The position numbers were made by a program, and so were the translations under genes. 64,000 nucleotides of DNA, taken from the NCBI GenBank assembly GCA_041671045.1, contig JBAZCF010000001.1, positions 625,630 to 689,629 of the forward strand, given 5' to 3'. This document shows positions 35,705-45,250 of this stretch, piece by piece. The DNA is from Parachlamydiales bacterium (lineage in GTDB: Bacteria; Chlamydiota; Chlamydiia; Chlamydiales; JABDDJ01). Positions within the stretch are counted from its first letter, which is position 1. Each line of letters begins with the position of its first letter. The notes under the pieces are model-generated. The model had not been told where the DNA came from, ran no database searches, and saw nothing but the letters and a program-made list of their open reading frames with translations.

Positions 35705-36249
35705 GGATTTTTCACTGAGTAATGTTCGTCCAAGGCCTGATTCAACAGCAGCACGTTGACCTTTTCTCCGTCTTGGCTGTTGTTATCTACAAGAGATTTT
35801 ATGGTATTTGGATCGCTTTCTCCACGTGCTTTCGAAATACGCTCTATTTGAAAATATGCTCCTTTCACAGTGATATGGGGATCTAAGCCGCTACCCGATG
35901 AGTATACAAGTTCTGCTGGAATATTTTCAGGGGTGGATTCCCATTTCTTAATATTACTAGCAACAGTTTCTTGTAATTTTTTGCTTGTTGGTCCTAAATT
36001 ACTGCCGCCTGAGGGCTTCAAAGGGTCATAATTGATTGCGGAAGGCCTCGGCCAGAAATATTGCGGGGATTTGAAGTTCTGCCCAACTAGCGCAGAACCT
36101 CTGGGCTTGCCATCAATAGAGACTATGCTGCCGGTAGATTGGTAGGGGATCATAAGTTTAGCAATGCCTGTAATCAGCAAAGGATATCCCAATCCTGTTA
36201 CCAGGGTCATCAACAAGAAAAAACGTAAACCGGTGTGTAGATGTTTCAT
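35701..36249 (-). CDS. kdpC: KdpC subunit of the K+-transporting ATPase
   Basis: 182 residues: one N-terminal membrane helix (FFLLMTLVTGLGYPLLITGI) and the family segments GSALVGQNF, PQYFWPRPSA and SSGSGLDPHIT. It stabilises the KdpABC complex at the inner membrane. It starts 2 nt after kdpB ends and overlaps kdpD by 4 nt, so expression is coupled. Confidence 0.95.
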   Translation of the reverse strand: MKHLHTGLRFFLLMTLVTGLGYPLLITGIAKLMIPYQSTGSIVSIDGKPRGSALVGQNFKSPQYFWPRPSAINYDPLKPSGGSNLGPTSKKLQETVASNIKKWESTPENIPAELVYSSGSGLDPHITVKGAYFQIERISKARGESDPNTIKSLVDNNSQDGEKVNVLLLNQALDEHYSVKNP

Positions 36250-36251
36250 TA

Positions 36252-38327
36252 TTATACCAGTCCTATACCTGAAATGCAGAGATCGATAATTTTTATGCCG
36301 ATAAATGGCGCTACTAATCCCCCTAGCCCATAGACTAGAAGATTATGACGTAGAAGTTCCGCCGCTGTCTGAGGGCGATAAGGCACTCCTTTCAATGCTA
36401 AGGGGATCAAAGCAATAATAATCAGAGCATTGAATATCACGGCGCTAAGAATAGCGCTTTCAGGTGAATAAAGACGCATCAAATTAAGATGCTGAAGCGG
36501 GCCTTCTTGACCTGATGCGGCATAGAGCGTCCCAAATAATGCCGGGATGATAGCGAAGTATTTTGCTACATCATTTGAGATGCTGAAGGTCGTCAAAGCT
36601 CCTCGGGTCATTAGCAGCTGTTTGCCGATCTCCACGATGTCTATGAGTTTTGTGGGGTTACTATCTAAGTCCACCATATTGCCTGCTTCGCGTGAAGCTT
36701 GGGTTCCTGTATTCATCGCTAGGCCGACATCTGCTTGTGCTAGAGCTGGCGCGTCATTGGTGCCGTCTCCTGTCATAGCGATGAGGTGGCCGGATTTCTG
36801 TTCTTCCTGTATGTGGGCCAGCTTCATTTCAGGGGTAGCCTGAGCAATAAAATCGTCCACGCCTGCTTCCGCTGCGATGGCTCCTGCGGTGAGGGGGTTG
36901 TCACCTGTGATCATCACAGTCCTAATTCCCATCTTGCGCATTTCAGCAAACCGTTCCTTAATACCGCCCTTGATAATATCCTTAAGTTGCACTACTCCTA
37001 GGACTTTATCACCGTCGCAGACAAGCAATGGGGTACCGCCGCTATTTGCGATCTTGGAGATATGTGTTTCAAGCTCCTGGTCGATACTGCTGCCCATATG
37101 TTCGATATAATTTTTCACGGCATCGACTGCCCCTTTGCGTATTGAACGCACTGTCGTATGCTGATCTTTATCTGTTAAGTCGATTCCACTCATGCGTGTC
37201 TGGGCTGTAAATGGAACAAAGCGCGAGTTATGCGCATCGAAGGACTCTCCGCGCAGATCAAATTTGTTTTTTGCAAGAACGACGATTGAGCGTCCTTCAG
37301 GTGTTTCATCAGATAGGGATGCAAGCAATGCTGCTTCTGCTAATTGCTTCTCAGACACCCCTTTCGCAGGATAGAACTCTGTTGCCATACGGTTACCTAG
37401 GGTAATCGTTCCCGTCTTATCCAAGATAAGCAGGTCGATATCTCCTGCAGCTTCGACCGCTTTACCACTTTTTGCGATGACATTACTTTGGATCAACCTG
37501 TCCATCCCCGCAATACCGATGGCAGAGAGTAAGGCGCTTATGGTGGTGGGGATGAGACAGACAAGCAGGGCAATGAGGACTTGTATGGTCACAATACCTG
37601 AAATATCCTGGCCGGAAGCCTGAGCGCTATAGTCAGCGAAGTTCTTAATCGAGACTACATTGAGGACAAAAATTAGTGTCAATGCGGATAAGACAATATT
37701 TAAAGCTATCTCATTCGGTGTTTTCTGGCGCTGCGCTCCCTCAATGAGATGGATCATCTTATCTAAAAAACTATGTCCTTTTTCTGAAGTCACTTCAATA
37801 AGAATCTTATCACTGACAATACGTGTGCCGGCAGTGACTGCACTCCTGTCACCCCCGCTTTCACGTATGACCGGTGCCGATTCGCCGGTGATTGCAGATT
37901 CATCGACTGTAGCAATACCTTCGATCACTTCTCCATCTGCAGGAATAGTATCTCCCACTGCGCAGGCAATGATATCCCCTTTTTTAAGTTGTGCAGCAGG
38001 CACAGAAATTTCTTTGCCATCTACAATTTTTATTGCAGGCGTCTCGGTTTGTGTTTTCTTTAAGCTTGCGGCCTGCGCCTTACCACGCCCTTCAGCTATT
38101 GCGCTGGCGAAGTTAGCAAAGAAAACTGTAAACCAAAGCCACAAGGTGAGCTGTAAGTTAAAGCTGGAATATGTGTGTAATAATGAGAAGAGGGTTGTCA
38201 GAATAGCCCCGAGAAAAGTGACAAACATCACCGGATTTTTTATTTGATGCCAAGGAGAAAGTTTTAAGAAAGCATCTTTGATAGAGCTAATCACAATGTC
38301 TGAAGTAAGTATGCCTGATCTTTTCAT
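36252..38327 (-). CDS. kdpB: KdpB, ATP-hydrolysing subunit of the K+ pump
   Basis: 691 residues, a P-type ATPase (E. coli KdpB has 682). The actuator motif is ITGESAPV, the phosphorylated Asp lies in LILDKTGTIT (about 302), and MITGDNPLTAGAIA and MTGDGTNDAPALAQADVGLA are the nucleotide and hinge motifs. It drives K+ through KdpA using ATP. The operon kdpFABCD is in the usual order and on the minus strand. Confidence 0.97.
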   Translation of the reverse strand: MKRSGILTSDIVISSIKDAFLKLSPWHQIKNPVMFVTFLGAILTTLFSLLHTYSSFNLQLTLWLWFTVFFANFASAIAEGRGKAQAASLKKTQTETPAIKIVDGKEISVPAAQLKKGDIIACAVGDTIPADGEVIEGIATVDESAITGESAPVIRESGGDRSAVTAGTRIVSDKILIEVTSEKGHSFLDKMIHLIEGAQRQKTPNEIALNIVLSALTLIFVLNVVSIKNFADYSAQASGQDISGIVTIQVLIALLVCLIPTTISALLSAIGIAGMDRLIQSNVIAKSGKAVEAAGDIDLLILDKTGTITLGNRMATEFYPAKGVSEKQLAEAALLASLSDETPEGRSIVVLAKNKFDLRGESFDAHNSRFVPFTAQTRMSGIDLTDKDQHTTVRSIRKGAVDAVKNYIEHMGSSIDQELETHISKIANSGGTPLLVCDGDKVLGVVQLKDIIKGGIKERFAEMRKMGIRTVMITGDNPLTAGAIAAEAGVDDFIAQATPEMKLAHIQEEQKSGHLIAMTGDGTNDAPALAQADVGLAMNTGTQASREAGNMVDLDSNPTKLIDIVEIGKQLLMTRGALTTFSISNDVAKYFAIIPALFGTLYAASGQEGPLQHLNLMRLYSPESAILSAVIFNALIIIALIPLALKGVPYRPQTAAELLRHNLLVYGLGGLVAPFIGIKIIDLCISGIGLV

Positions 38328-38328
38328 T

Positions 38329-40017
38329 TTAAAAAGTCCTTCCTTGCTGCATTAAAAACTGTTCTGCAATCGGCCCCAAAGATAATGCTGGGAATGCGGA
38401 TAAAGCAGCGATAATAAGTATCACGCTGAAAAGCAGAATGCCAAATAACGGTGTTTGTGTAGAAAATGTGCCTATTGTCGGATTAGAATATTTCTTTTCG
38501 GCGAGGCTGCCTGCAATTGCAATTGAAGGAATCAGGATAGCCAAACGGGCAAGCAGCATGACAATTCCTAAAAGGATATTGTAGTAAGGTACGTTGGCGT
38601 TAAGCCCGGCAAAGGCGCTGCCATTATTTCCTGCTGCAGAGGAAAATGCGAAAAGTATCTCACTTAAGCCATGTGGCCCCCCATTTCCTAGACTTTCTAG
38701 TGCAGTAGGAAGAACCGCACTTAAGCCGGCCCCCAGTAATATCAATGCTGTGGGAGCAAGTATGGAAAGCATGACCCATTGAATTTCCCTCTTCTCGATT
38801 TTTTTCCCCATATACTCAGGCGTCCTGCCTACCATCAATCCGGCTAGGAATACTGTCAGAAGAATGAACATGAACATACTGCATAAACCCACACCCACAC
38901 CGCCAAAAATGACTTCACCCAGAATGATATTGAACAATGCAATTCCACCCGCAAGAGGGGAAAGGCTAGATAGCATACTATTGACAGAACCATTGGATGT
39001 CGCAGTAGTAGAAACAGCCCATAAGACACTATTCATAGGACCAAATCGTACTTCCTGTCCCTCAAGAACAGGCTGAACTCCCAAGACTGGATTGATTTGT
39101 GATTCGGAGGTTAATGCTACCGTCAGACCTAAAACCCACAACGCGAACATTACAGAGAAAATAACGACGCATTCTTTAATGTTCTTCGCCATAAATCCAT
39201 AGAGGAATACAGAAGCTCCCGGGATAAGTAGAATTGCAAAGGTTTCCCAAAAGTTGGAGAGGGGAGTAGGATTCTCAAAGGGGTGGGTGCTGTTAGCATT
39301 AAAAAATCCCCCGCCATTTGTGCCAAGTTGTTTAATGGCAACCTGTGAGGCTACAGGTCCCATCGGCAAAATTTGCGCTTCATTCTCTAATGTCGTCACA
39401 GGCACATAAGGACTAATGTTTTGTATGACGCCTTCCCCAACCAAAAAAAGTGAAAAGATCACGCATAATGGAAGGAATAAATAGACGATAGTGCGTGTCA
39501 TATCATTCCAAAAATTCCCTATAGTAAAAGTGGAACGTCTGATAATACCCCGGATGAAGGCTACTAGAACAGCTAAACCCGTGGCAGCACTGACAAAGTT
39601 TTGTACTGTAAGCGCCATCATTTGGGTGAAGTAGCTAAGCGTAACTTCGCCTCCATAAGCCTGCCAGTTAGTATTGGTCACAAAACTTGCTGCCGTATTA
39701 AACGCCAGCCAAAATTCTACACCTCCTAAACCTTGTGGGTTTAGTGGTAAATATCCCTGTGCCAACTGTAGTGTCAGAACGAAAAGAAATCCTAACAGAT
39801 TAAAGACAAGCAATGCCTTGGCATATTCCTTCCATGACATTTCTAAATCAGGTTGAATATTGCAGAATCTATAAATGAGTTTTTCAAAACTCCCAAGGAA
39901 AAAGGTGTTTCTTGAGGGGGAGGCTTTATAGATGCCTGCCAAATAACGTCCTAATAAGGGCGAAAAGAGAAGAAACAAAACAATAAATAATCCAAGTTCA
40001 AGCCAAGAATTCGTCAT
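38329..40017 (-). CDS. kdpA: KdpA, K+-binding and translocating subunit
   Basis: 562 residues with about 10 membrane segments. Selectivity-filter segments include TNTNWQAYGG, LGTNGGGFFNANSTHPFENP and SAAGNNGSAFAGL. Together with KdpB it pumps K+ into the cell at very low outside levels. It starts 9 nt downstream of the kdpF stop and ends 1 nt before kdpB. Confidence 0.96.
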   Translation of the reverse strand: MTNSWLELGLFIVLFLLFSPLLGRYLAGIYKASPSRNTFFLGSFEKLIYRFCNIQPDLEMSWKEYAKALLVFNLLGFLFVLTLQLAQGYLPLNPQGLGGVEFWLAFNTAASFVTNTNWQAYGGEVTLSYFTQMMALTVQNFVSAATGLAVLVAFIRGIIRRSTFTIGNFWNDMTRTIVYLFLPLCVIFSLFLVGEGVIQNISPYVPVTTLENEAQILPMGPVASQVAIKQLGTNGGGFFNANSTHPFENPTPLSNFWETFAILLIPGASVFLYGFMAKNIKECVVIFSVMFALWVLGLTVALTSESQINPVLGVQPVLEGQEVRFGPMNSVLWAVSTTATSNGSVNSMLSSLSPLAGGIALFNIILGEVIFGGVGVGLCSMFMFILLTVFLAGLMVGRTPEYMGKKIEKREIQWVMLSILAPTALILLGAGLSAVLPTALESLGNGGPHGLSEILFAFSSAAGNNGSAFAGLNANVPYYNILLGIVMLLARLAILIPSIAIAGSLAEKKYSNPTIGTFSTQTPLFGILLFSVILIIAALSAFPALSLGPIAEQFLMQQGRTF

Positions 40018-40026
40018 CGCAATACC

Positions 40027-40116
40027 TTAGAATTTTTCGGGATAGAGAATTGTATAAGTCAAATAGACCAAAAGAAGTGCACAGACGGCGCCTCCCCATA
40101 TAAACTCATTGTACAT
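40027..40116 (-). CDS. kdpF: KdpF, small K+ pump subunit
   Basis: A 29-residue one-helix peptide, too short for most gene finders: MYNEFIWGGAVCALLLVYLT, then YTILYPEKF. The single helix and the YxxxxPEKF end match KdpF of other bacteria, and it sits as first gene directly upstream of kdpA, as in E. coli. KdpF stabilises the KdpABC complex. Ribosome site GGAAAAG is 3-9 nt upstream of the ATG at 40116. Confidence 0.85.
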   Translation of the reverse strand: MYNEFIWGGAVCALLLVYLTYTILYPEKF

Positions 40117-40251
40117 GGCTTTTCCATTATGAGGTGTTAATAATCTGATGCCAGATTAAAATTAAATTGTAAATATGTGACGTGAATGTAATTTCAATTA
40201 ATTCATTTTATTTGGTATAAAGAAGCCTATTCATGTAGGAGAATACATAGT

Positions 40252-40659
40252 ATGGTCGCTGCCAACGTTAAGAAACTAGGTGAGTCTTTGCGCCTAGCAA
40301 GAGAAGAAAAAAACTTTTCTTTGAAAGAAGTCGAGAATGCAACATCCATTCGTATGAGCTATCTTAAAGCTATTGAGGAAGGTGAAGTAGATAAACTTAT
40401 TTCTCCAGTCTACGCTCAAGGTTTTGTAAAACAGTACGCAATATTTCTCGGTTTAGAAGGCGACAACATTATCCGCGAATACCAAAACTGCTTTGGCAGA
40501 ATTGACAAACAAGACTTCGATTATGGCATTGGCACTTTAGAGAAGAGGGGTAACCCCGGGTCTTCAGGGCGTTTCATGCCTCTTGCTGCATATAGCATCG
40601 CCGCTGTGGCAATTGTTATTGTCGCTTGGTACTTCGCAGATTATGTAGGCTTGATTTAA
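40252..40659 (+). CDS. rodZ: RodZ-like HTH membrane protein, short chlamydial form
   Basis: 135 residues: HTH_25/RodZ cytoplasmic domain (about 8-80, LRLAREEKNFSLKEVENATS and EGEVDKLISPVYAQGFVKQY) and one C-terminal membrane helix (FMPLAAYSIAAVAIVIVAWY). The periplasmic domain of E. coli RodZ is absent, as in the C. trachomatis homologue CT009. RodZ links MreB to the membrane and the peptidoglycan machinery; in chlamydiae, which lack FtsZ, MreB-RodZ organise division. It is the first gene of an operon with DUF368, 1 nt downstream. Confidence 0.88.
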   Translation: MVAANVKKLGESLRLAREEKNFSLKEVENATSIRMSYLKAIEEGEVDKLISPVYAQGFVKQYAIFLGLEGDNIIREYQNCFGRIDKQDFDYGIGTLEKRGNPGSSGRFMPLAAYSIAAVAIVIVAWYFADYVGLI

Positions 40660-40660
40660 T

Positions 40661-41602
40661 ATGTCGCGTCCCCGGGCAACCATTGGAGCTTTTCTTTCTG
40701 GCATGTGTATCGGCGCAGCAGATCTCGTACCCGGTATCTCAGGCGGAACTGTCGCACTGATTCTGGGGATGTATGGCGCTATCATCAATGGTCTACGCAG
40801 CATTGATGGTGATTTTTTTAAACTGCTTTTCAGGGGGCAATTCAAAGATGCTTCTGTCCTCGTGCCATTAGGCTTTTTAGGCGCTGTTGTCGGTGGGATG
40901 CTCTTTTCCATTGCTACCCTTGTTCATGTTATCAAAGCGATCTTAGCTGATCCTGTATATAAGCCCATGCTCTATGCCCTTTTTCTGGGCTTGGTGCTGG
41001 CCTCTGCCGTTCTCATTTTCCGCCGCATACAGAATTTTAAACCTATTTACCTATTATGGGGCCTTCTTGCTGCAGGTGCTGCTTTTTATCTTTCGGGTCT
41101 AGAGCTTCCAAAGCAAGCGATTACTTCTTCATATAGTGCAGTCGTAGATTTATGGGCCTTTTTTTGCGGTATGCTTGGAATCTGTGCAATGCTTCTACCG
41201 GGAATTTCTGGTGGATATCTACTGAATGTTCTTGGTATGTATGGCAACATTATTGATGCACTTTCCACCTTTATTCATGGCATTGTCCATTTTCATATGG
41301 AATGGGCAGCATTCTTTCTCCTTTTAAATCTTGGCCTTGGAGTACTCATCGGAGCAATCGTATTCTCAAGAGCTATCAGCTGGGCCCTTACCAATTACCA
41401 CGATCTTACTATCTCAGTTCTTGTTGGATTTATGCTAGGCGCCTTAAGAAGTGTGTGGCCTTTTATCAATGATATCAATGAACCCTTTCTTCCACCCTTT
41501 ACTGAACCTCTTCTCTGGTCGGCCGTTGCGCTCACCATCCTTGGATTCACCGCGGTTTCAACTGCACATAACCTAGCCCTTAAAGCTAAAGCGAATGTTT
41601 GA
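40661..41602 (+). CDS. DUF368 membrane protein, putative undecaprenyl-phosphate flippase
   Basis: 313 residues with about 8-9 membrane segments. Both DUF368 repeats are visible: IGAADLVPGISGGTVALILG (17-36) and MLLPGISGGYLLNVLGMYG. DUF368 proteins have recently been shown to return the lipid carrier undecaprenyl phosphate across the membrane for cell-wall synthesis. The start lies 1 nt after the rodZ stop, so the two are probably translationally coupled, which fits a joint role in envelope or division. Confidence 0.9.
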   Translation: MSRPRATIGAFLSGMCIGAADLVPGISGGTVALILGMYGAIINGLRSIDGDFFKLLFRGQFKDASVLVPLGFLGAVVGGMLFSIATLVHVIKAILADPVYKPMLYALFLGLVLASAVLIFRRIQNFKPIYLLWGLLAAGAAFYLSGLELPKQAITSSYSAVVDLWAFFCGMLGICAMLLPGISGGYLLNVLGMYGNIIDALSTFIHGIVHFHMEWAAFFLLLNLGLGVLIGAIVFSRAISWALTNYHDLTISVLVGFMLGALRSVWPFINDINEPFLPPFTEPLLWSAVALTILGFTAVSTAHNLALKAKANV

Positions 41603-41733
41603 ATTATTTTTGGAATGTAATCATCTTTAAGATATTCTGTTACTCCTTCGTATGTTTTATTGTTGAAAGTTGAATGTTTTTTAGGCATAATTGTAACTTT
41701 TAATTTAACTTTAATTTAAAGAGAGGTTTTATT

Positions 41734-42569
41734 GTGGCAGTAGTTACTTTAGATAGAAACACACACGTTCAAAGTGCTCAAAAGTTAGAATCAAAACCTG
41801 AAGGTCCTTTCGTTACTTATATTAAGGTAGGTGAGTCATTTCAAGCCGCATATGCTAAGGGTTCATTACAAATCTATCTGAAATCCACATTTTTCAATGC
41901 AGATTATTGCCTGATGAATGCCCGTACTGGGGTCGAGAAAAAAGATCTGTCAGGAAAGCTCATCGCAAAACTTAGCTTAGAATTTGTAAATTCAGATCCA
42001 AAATTGGTGACTTATTACAGGGATATTCAATATTCACTTGGTTTTCTGTCGCTCTTAATACAATTCAAGAGATTGCTGCTATTGTTTCTGCGGTTAAAGA
42101 TGTAGCGGATGAGAAATCCGGAGCAGAAATTGAAAATGAATTTATGAAAATGATAGGAGATGCTTCAGCGGTAACAACATCCTCTTCGCGTGACTCTTCC
42201 ATTAAGTTAGTCGTTAAAGGCAAAGAGTTAGCCGTGTTCATCCCATCTAAACAAAGAATCACAATATGTAACCATTCTAAAAGCTTGCCCATATCCATAT
42301 TTCAAAACCTTATTTTTCTTTATAACTCCGATTTTGCAAGGGAAATTTGTCCTTTAATGGGAGTTCCCTCTTCCCCATCAAATCTCAGAGCTTCTGTAAG
42401 AAATGCTTATCTAGGCAGATGTGTAGAGGCTGTTAGCCTTTCCATCGAAAAGGGAATATGGAGAGAAGATAAAAATATTAGAGAATTACAAAGACTGGTT
42501 TCAGTGATCACTCATCCTAAAGACACCTGGCACACTTCACCGATCTATGGCAATCACTACGAAAAATAA
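41734..42569 (+). pseudogene. Hypothetical gene split by a frameshift
   Basis: The GTG at 41734 (AGAGAGG 9 nt upstream) opens a frame that ends at 42105 in FLSLLIQFKRLLLLFLRLKM, an unlikely tail. A second frame, one base back, is open from about 42030 and reads FTWFSVALNTIQEIAAIVSA straight on to the stop at 42569. The two pieces look like one former protein of about 277 residues with a 1-nt deletion (or a -1 recoding site) near 42020-42060. No known domain. Function unknown. Confidence 0.6.
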
Positions 42570-42788
42570 AACCTTTATCTTGTATAGGAGTATGGCAACT
42601 TGTCCAGGCAGTTGAACACAACTTTTTTTCCTAACCCTTGGAAAACGAGATATTGCAGTCCTTCTAGGCTGCATATACGTGTTAAAACAATACGGGGTAG
42701 ACCCAACAGTCGTGTCACCAGCCGCCACTTGGATTAATTGAGCACATCGATAAAAGAATGATATCAAAATGAGGTTTGAATCAATTCT

Positions 42789-44600
42789 CTACAGAGCCAA
42801 AGAAGCGGCTATTCTGGTAGGGTCTAGTAATATCGAAGGTTCATTTGACTCTGTTTTAGAACTTATATCGTTAAATTTTTCGGTAACATCAAGGGCGAGT
42901 GTAGTGATGTCCGCTGTTATAGTTGCTTTATCATTGCTGGTGAGAGCCTTTTGAATCTTCTGGTTGTAGCCGTAGGCTGTCAAGGCAGAGTCAAGGAGAC
43001 TTATGACACGATCTGTTATTACTTTTTGTTCTTTAGATACATTTACAGGTAGCTGACGATTGATCTCTAGGAAGATGGCAGTCATGATATTATTTCTAGC
43101 AAATGAAACTGCTCCACCGTCGTTTCCCTGTTTATGATATGCAATCATTAAGTCAATAGAGAATTGGTATGTTATTGCAAAATTTTGCTGGGAAATATAC
43201 GAACAAACTTCCGAGGCCTTAGAAAGATTGTTCTGTTCGTAAAATTCGTGGAACACCCGTGCTAAGAAAGCATCCCTAGTTGCACCGTCCTGCTCGATTC
43301 TCTTAATGGCACTGAAGGCCATGTCCAGATTGCCTTTTGCAAAATACTGTTCTGCTAGCTTCAGAAAAAATGCCTCCCAGACTTGCGAGTTGTCAATCTT
43401 TATTACGTAAGCCCCTAGCATATATCTCTCGCTAGAAACCTCGAGAGCGTTGTCTAGTTCATCTTTAGAGAGATGGCGTTCGGCTAGCTTCAAAATAAAG
43501 GTCTGTTTAGTGATCTTATCTTTTACAAGCCACTTAATAAGCTCGAAGGCACTTTTTAGATGATCTTTGGCAAAATATTGCTCGGTTAAATCCACAACTA
43601 CATTGTCTCTGATGTCATAGTCTGAAATTTCCAAAATGACCTTAAGGACCGTGCGATAGTTACCTCCTTTAGTATGATGACATTTGGCTAACTCCCCAAG
43701 CAAGAAATTTCTAGACTTCGTGGAGGTGATATTACAAATGACTTTGAAGGCTTCTTCCATATTGCCTGCGGCAAGATGACGTTCGGCTGCCCTTATGCTT
43801 AAAGACACATTGATATTTTTATTGTCTCCATGGCTTACCTGAAGCACTTGAGAAGCTTTTATGTGATCACCATTGTAAAAATGACGCTCGGCAATCTCTT
43901 CAACCACGGCTTTTCTGGCATCACAGTCAGAGGCCTTCATGATCACTTTGAAGGCACTATCTAGATGGCCTTTTGTATAATGGCTCTTGGCTATCTTTAT
44001 CAGAAAGGTGTCTTTAGTACCTGTATCGTTATTGATCTTCATAATCAATGCAAAGGCATCATCTAGATCATTGGCCTTAAAAGCATCTTCCGCCAAGGTC
44101 ATTATACGTTGTTCACGATCTGCAACACTTTCTTTGCCATCACGAGTCTTTTGATCTAAAAAGAGAATATAACACTGTCTTTGAAAACAGCCGGCTTGAA
44201 CGTGGTATAAACCATATTGGGGGAAAAGAAGCGAAACTACATAGCCGAAGCATTCTTGCAGGTCTCTAATACTGCAAAAAAGATGTGCCTTTAACGCACT
44301 ACTGTCACCACTTTTAATGGTCTGAAATAGATCGGTAAACAGAGCTTGTGCTGCGTGATAAACGGCATGATAAAGTGCTTGGAAGACCCTTTTAATTTTT
44401 TCACGCGCTGTCAGGTTCTCTTTTTTTTGTTCTCGGCTTGAATGAATGCAAAATTGTTTTGAGAAGGCTTCATAAGTGACAGAGCCATATTTAAAGTGTA
44501 AATTACTTTTAGCTTCATCTTCGATAGATAGAAAATTGCTTAAGGATCCCAAGGATCTTGCGTAAGAACACTCTCTTTCAAGTTGCATAGGCATTGTCAT
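42789..44600 (-). CDS. Large protein with TPR-like helical repeats, candidate effector
   Basis: 603 residues. An N-terminal domain (about 33-155: FKYGSVTYEAF ... ALYHAVYHAAQALF ... CSIRDLQECFGYVVSLLF) is shared with the protein at 55665-57476. From about 165 to 530 there are roughly ten 35-38-residue helical repeats of the pattern AERHLxKGxLDxAFxVIxxI, related to TPR/SEL1-type repeats. No signal peptide or membrane helix. Such modular proteins in chlamydiae are often type III effectors; that is inference. The ATG at 44600 follows AAAAAAGG. Confidence 0.7.
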   Translation of the reverse strand: MTMPMQLERECSYARSLGSLSNFLSIEDEAKSNLHFKYGSVTYEAFSKQFCIHSSREQKKENLTAREKIKRVFQALYHAVYHAAQALFTDLFQTIKSGDSSALKAHLFCSIRDLQECFGYVVSLLFPQYGLYHVQAGCFQRQCYILFLDQKTRDGKESVADREQRIMTLAEDAFKANDLDDAFALIMKINNDTGTKDTFLIKIAKSHYTKGHLDSAFKVIMKASDCDARKAVVEEIAERHFYNGDHIKASQVLQVSHGDNKNINVSLSIRAAERHLAAGNMEEAFKVICNITSTKSRNFLLGELAKCHHTKGGNYRTVLKVILEISDYDIRDNVVVDLTEQYFAKDHLKSAFELIKWLVKDKITKQTFILKLAERHLSKDELDNALEVSSERYMLGAYVIKIDNSQVWEAFFLKLAEQYFAKGNLDMAFSAIKRIEQDGATRDAFLARVFHEFYEQNNLSKASEVCSYISQQNFAITYQFSIDLMIAYHKQGNDGGAVSFARNNIMTAIFLEINRQLPVNVSKEQKVITDRVISLLDSALTAYGYNQKIQKALTSNDKATITADITTLALDVTEKFNDISSKTESNEPSILLDPTRIAASLAL

Positions 44601-44716
44601 TTACCTTTTTTAACATTATCAAATATGTTAATTTTATCAGTTTATTGTTAATATAATTTAAAGATTAATTACTATAATGTAAATAATTTAATAATATTTT
44701 TCAAGTAAATTTCAGA

Positions 44717-45103
44717 TTATCCTTTACATAATAATTTATTACCAGCTTCCTTTAATGAACCATCACTATTCACATAAGTATAAAGCGTTACAGTAGTAAT
44801 ATTAAGCTTCTTTGCTACTTCTATTGCTATCGATTTTGGATCAGACATCGCTGCCATAGCCATTCTCAATGTAGCAGAATCTACTTTACGTGGACGTCCG
44901 CCCATTCTGCCTCTTGCTCTGGCAGCAGCTAAACCTGCATTAGTTCGTTCGATAATTAAATCCCTCTCAAATTCAGCCAATGCAGCAAATAAACCAAAAA
45001 CAAGACGGCCATTCGGTGTTGTAGTATCAATTTGGGCTCCATGACCTGCAAGTACTTTAAAACCAACATTTCTTTGACGTAACTCATCAATCATTGTCAC
45101 TAG
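44717..45103 (-). pseudogene. Serine recombinase (resolvase/invertase), N-terminus missing
   Basis: About 127 residues match the C-terminal two-thirds of Tn3-type resolvases: LRQRNVGFKVLAGHGAQIDT, TPNGRLVFGLFAALAEFERD and the DNA-binding RGRMGGRPRKVDSATLRM. The first 70 or so residues, with the catalytic Ser, are lost: an in-frame stop lies at 45104-45106 and a strong inverted repeat at 45113-45135. It cannot be active. It is a leftover of a transposon or invertible element. Confidence 0.85.
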
Positions 45104-45112
45104 TTACCCCAA

Positions 45113-45135
45113 TACCTAGGGTGATGCCCTAGGTA
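45113..45135. repeat. Inverted repeat at the resolvase truncation point
   Basis: TACCTAGGG and CCCTAGGTA, 9-bp arms around TGATG, 10 nt upstream of where the resolvase frame begins. It may mark a former insertion or a recombination site. Confidence 0.5.
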
Positions 45136-45250
45136 ATAAAATGCCTCTATTATGCATTCTGTAAGGCTGCAATAATCTGAAGATAATTCCAAAAGAACTT
45201 GTCGCTACATTCAGGGACATAGACTTGTCGAAGGTATTTCAAAGAGAGCT

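Noticed and set aside
42537..42767. A 76-codon minus-strand frame after the frameshifted hypothetical gene
   Set aside because: It overlaps the end of that gene and has no ribosome site or family; a plus-strand relic there is equally weak.
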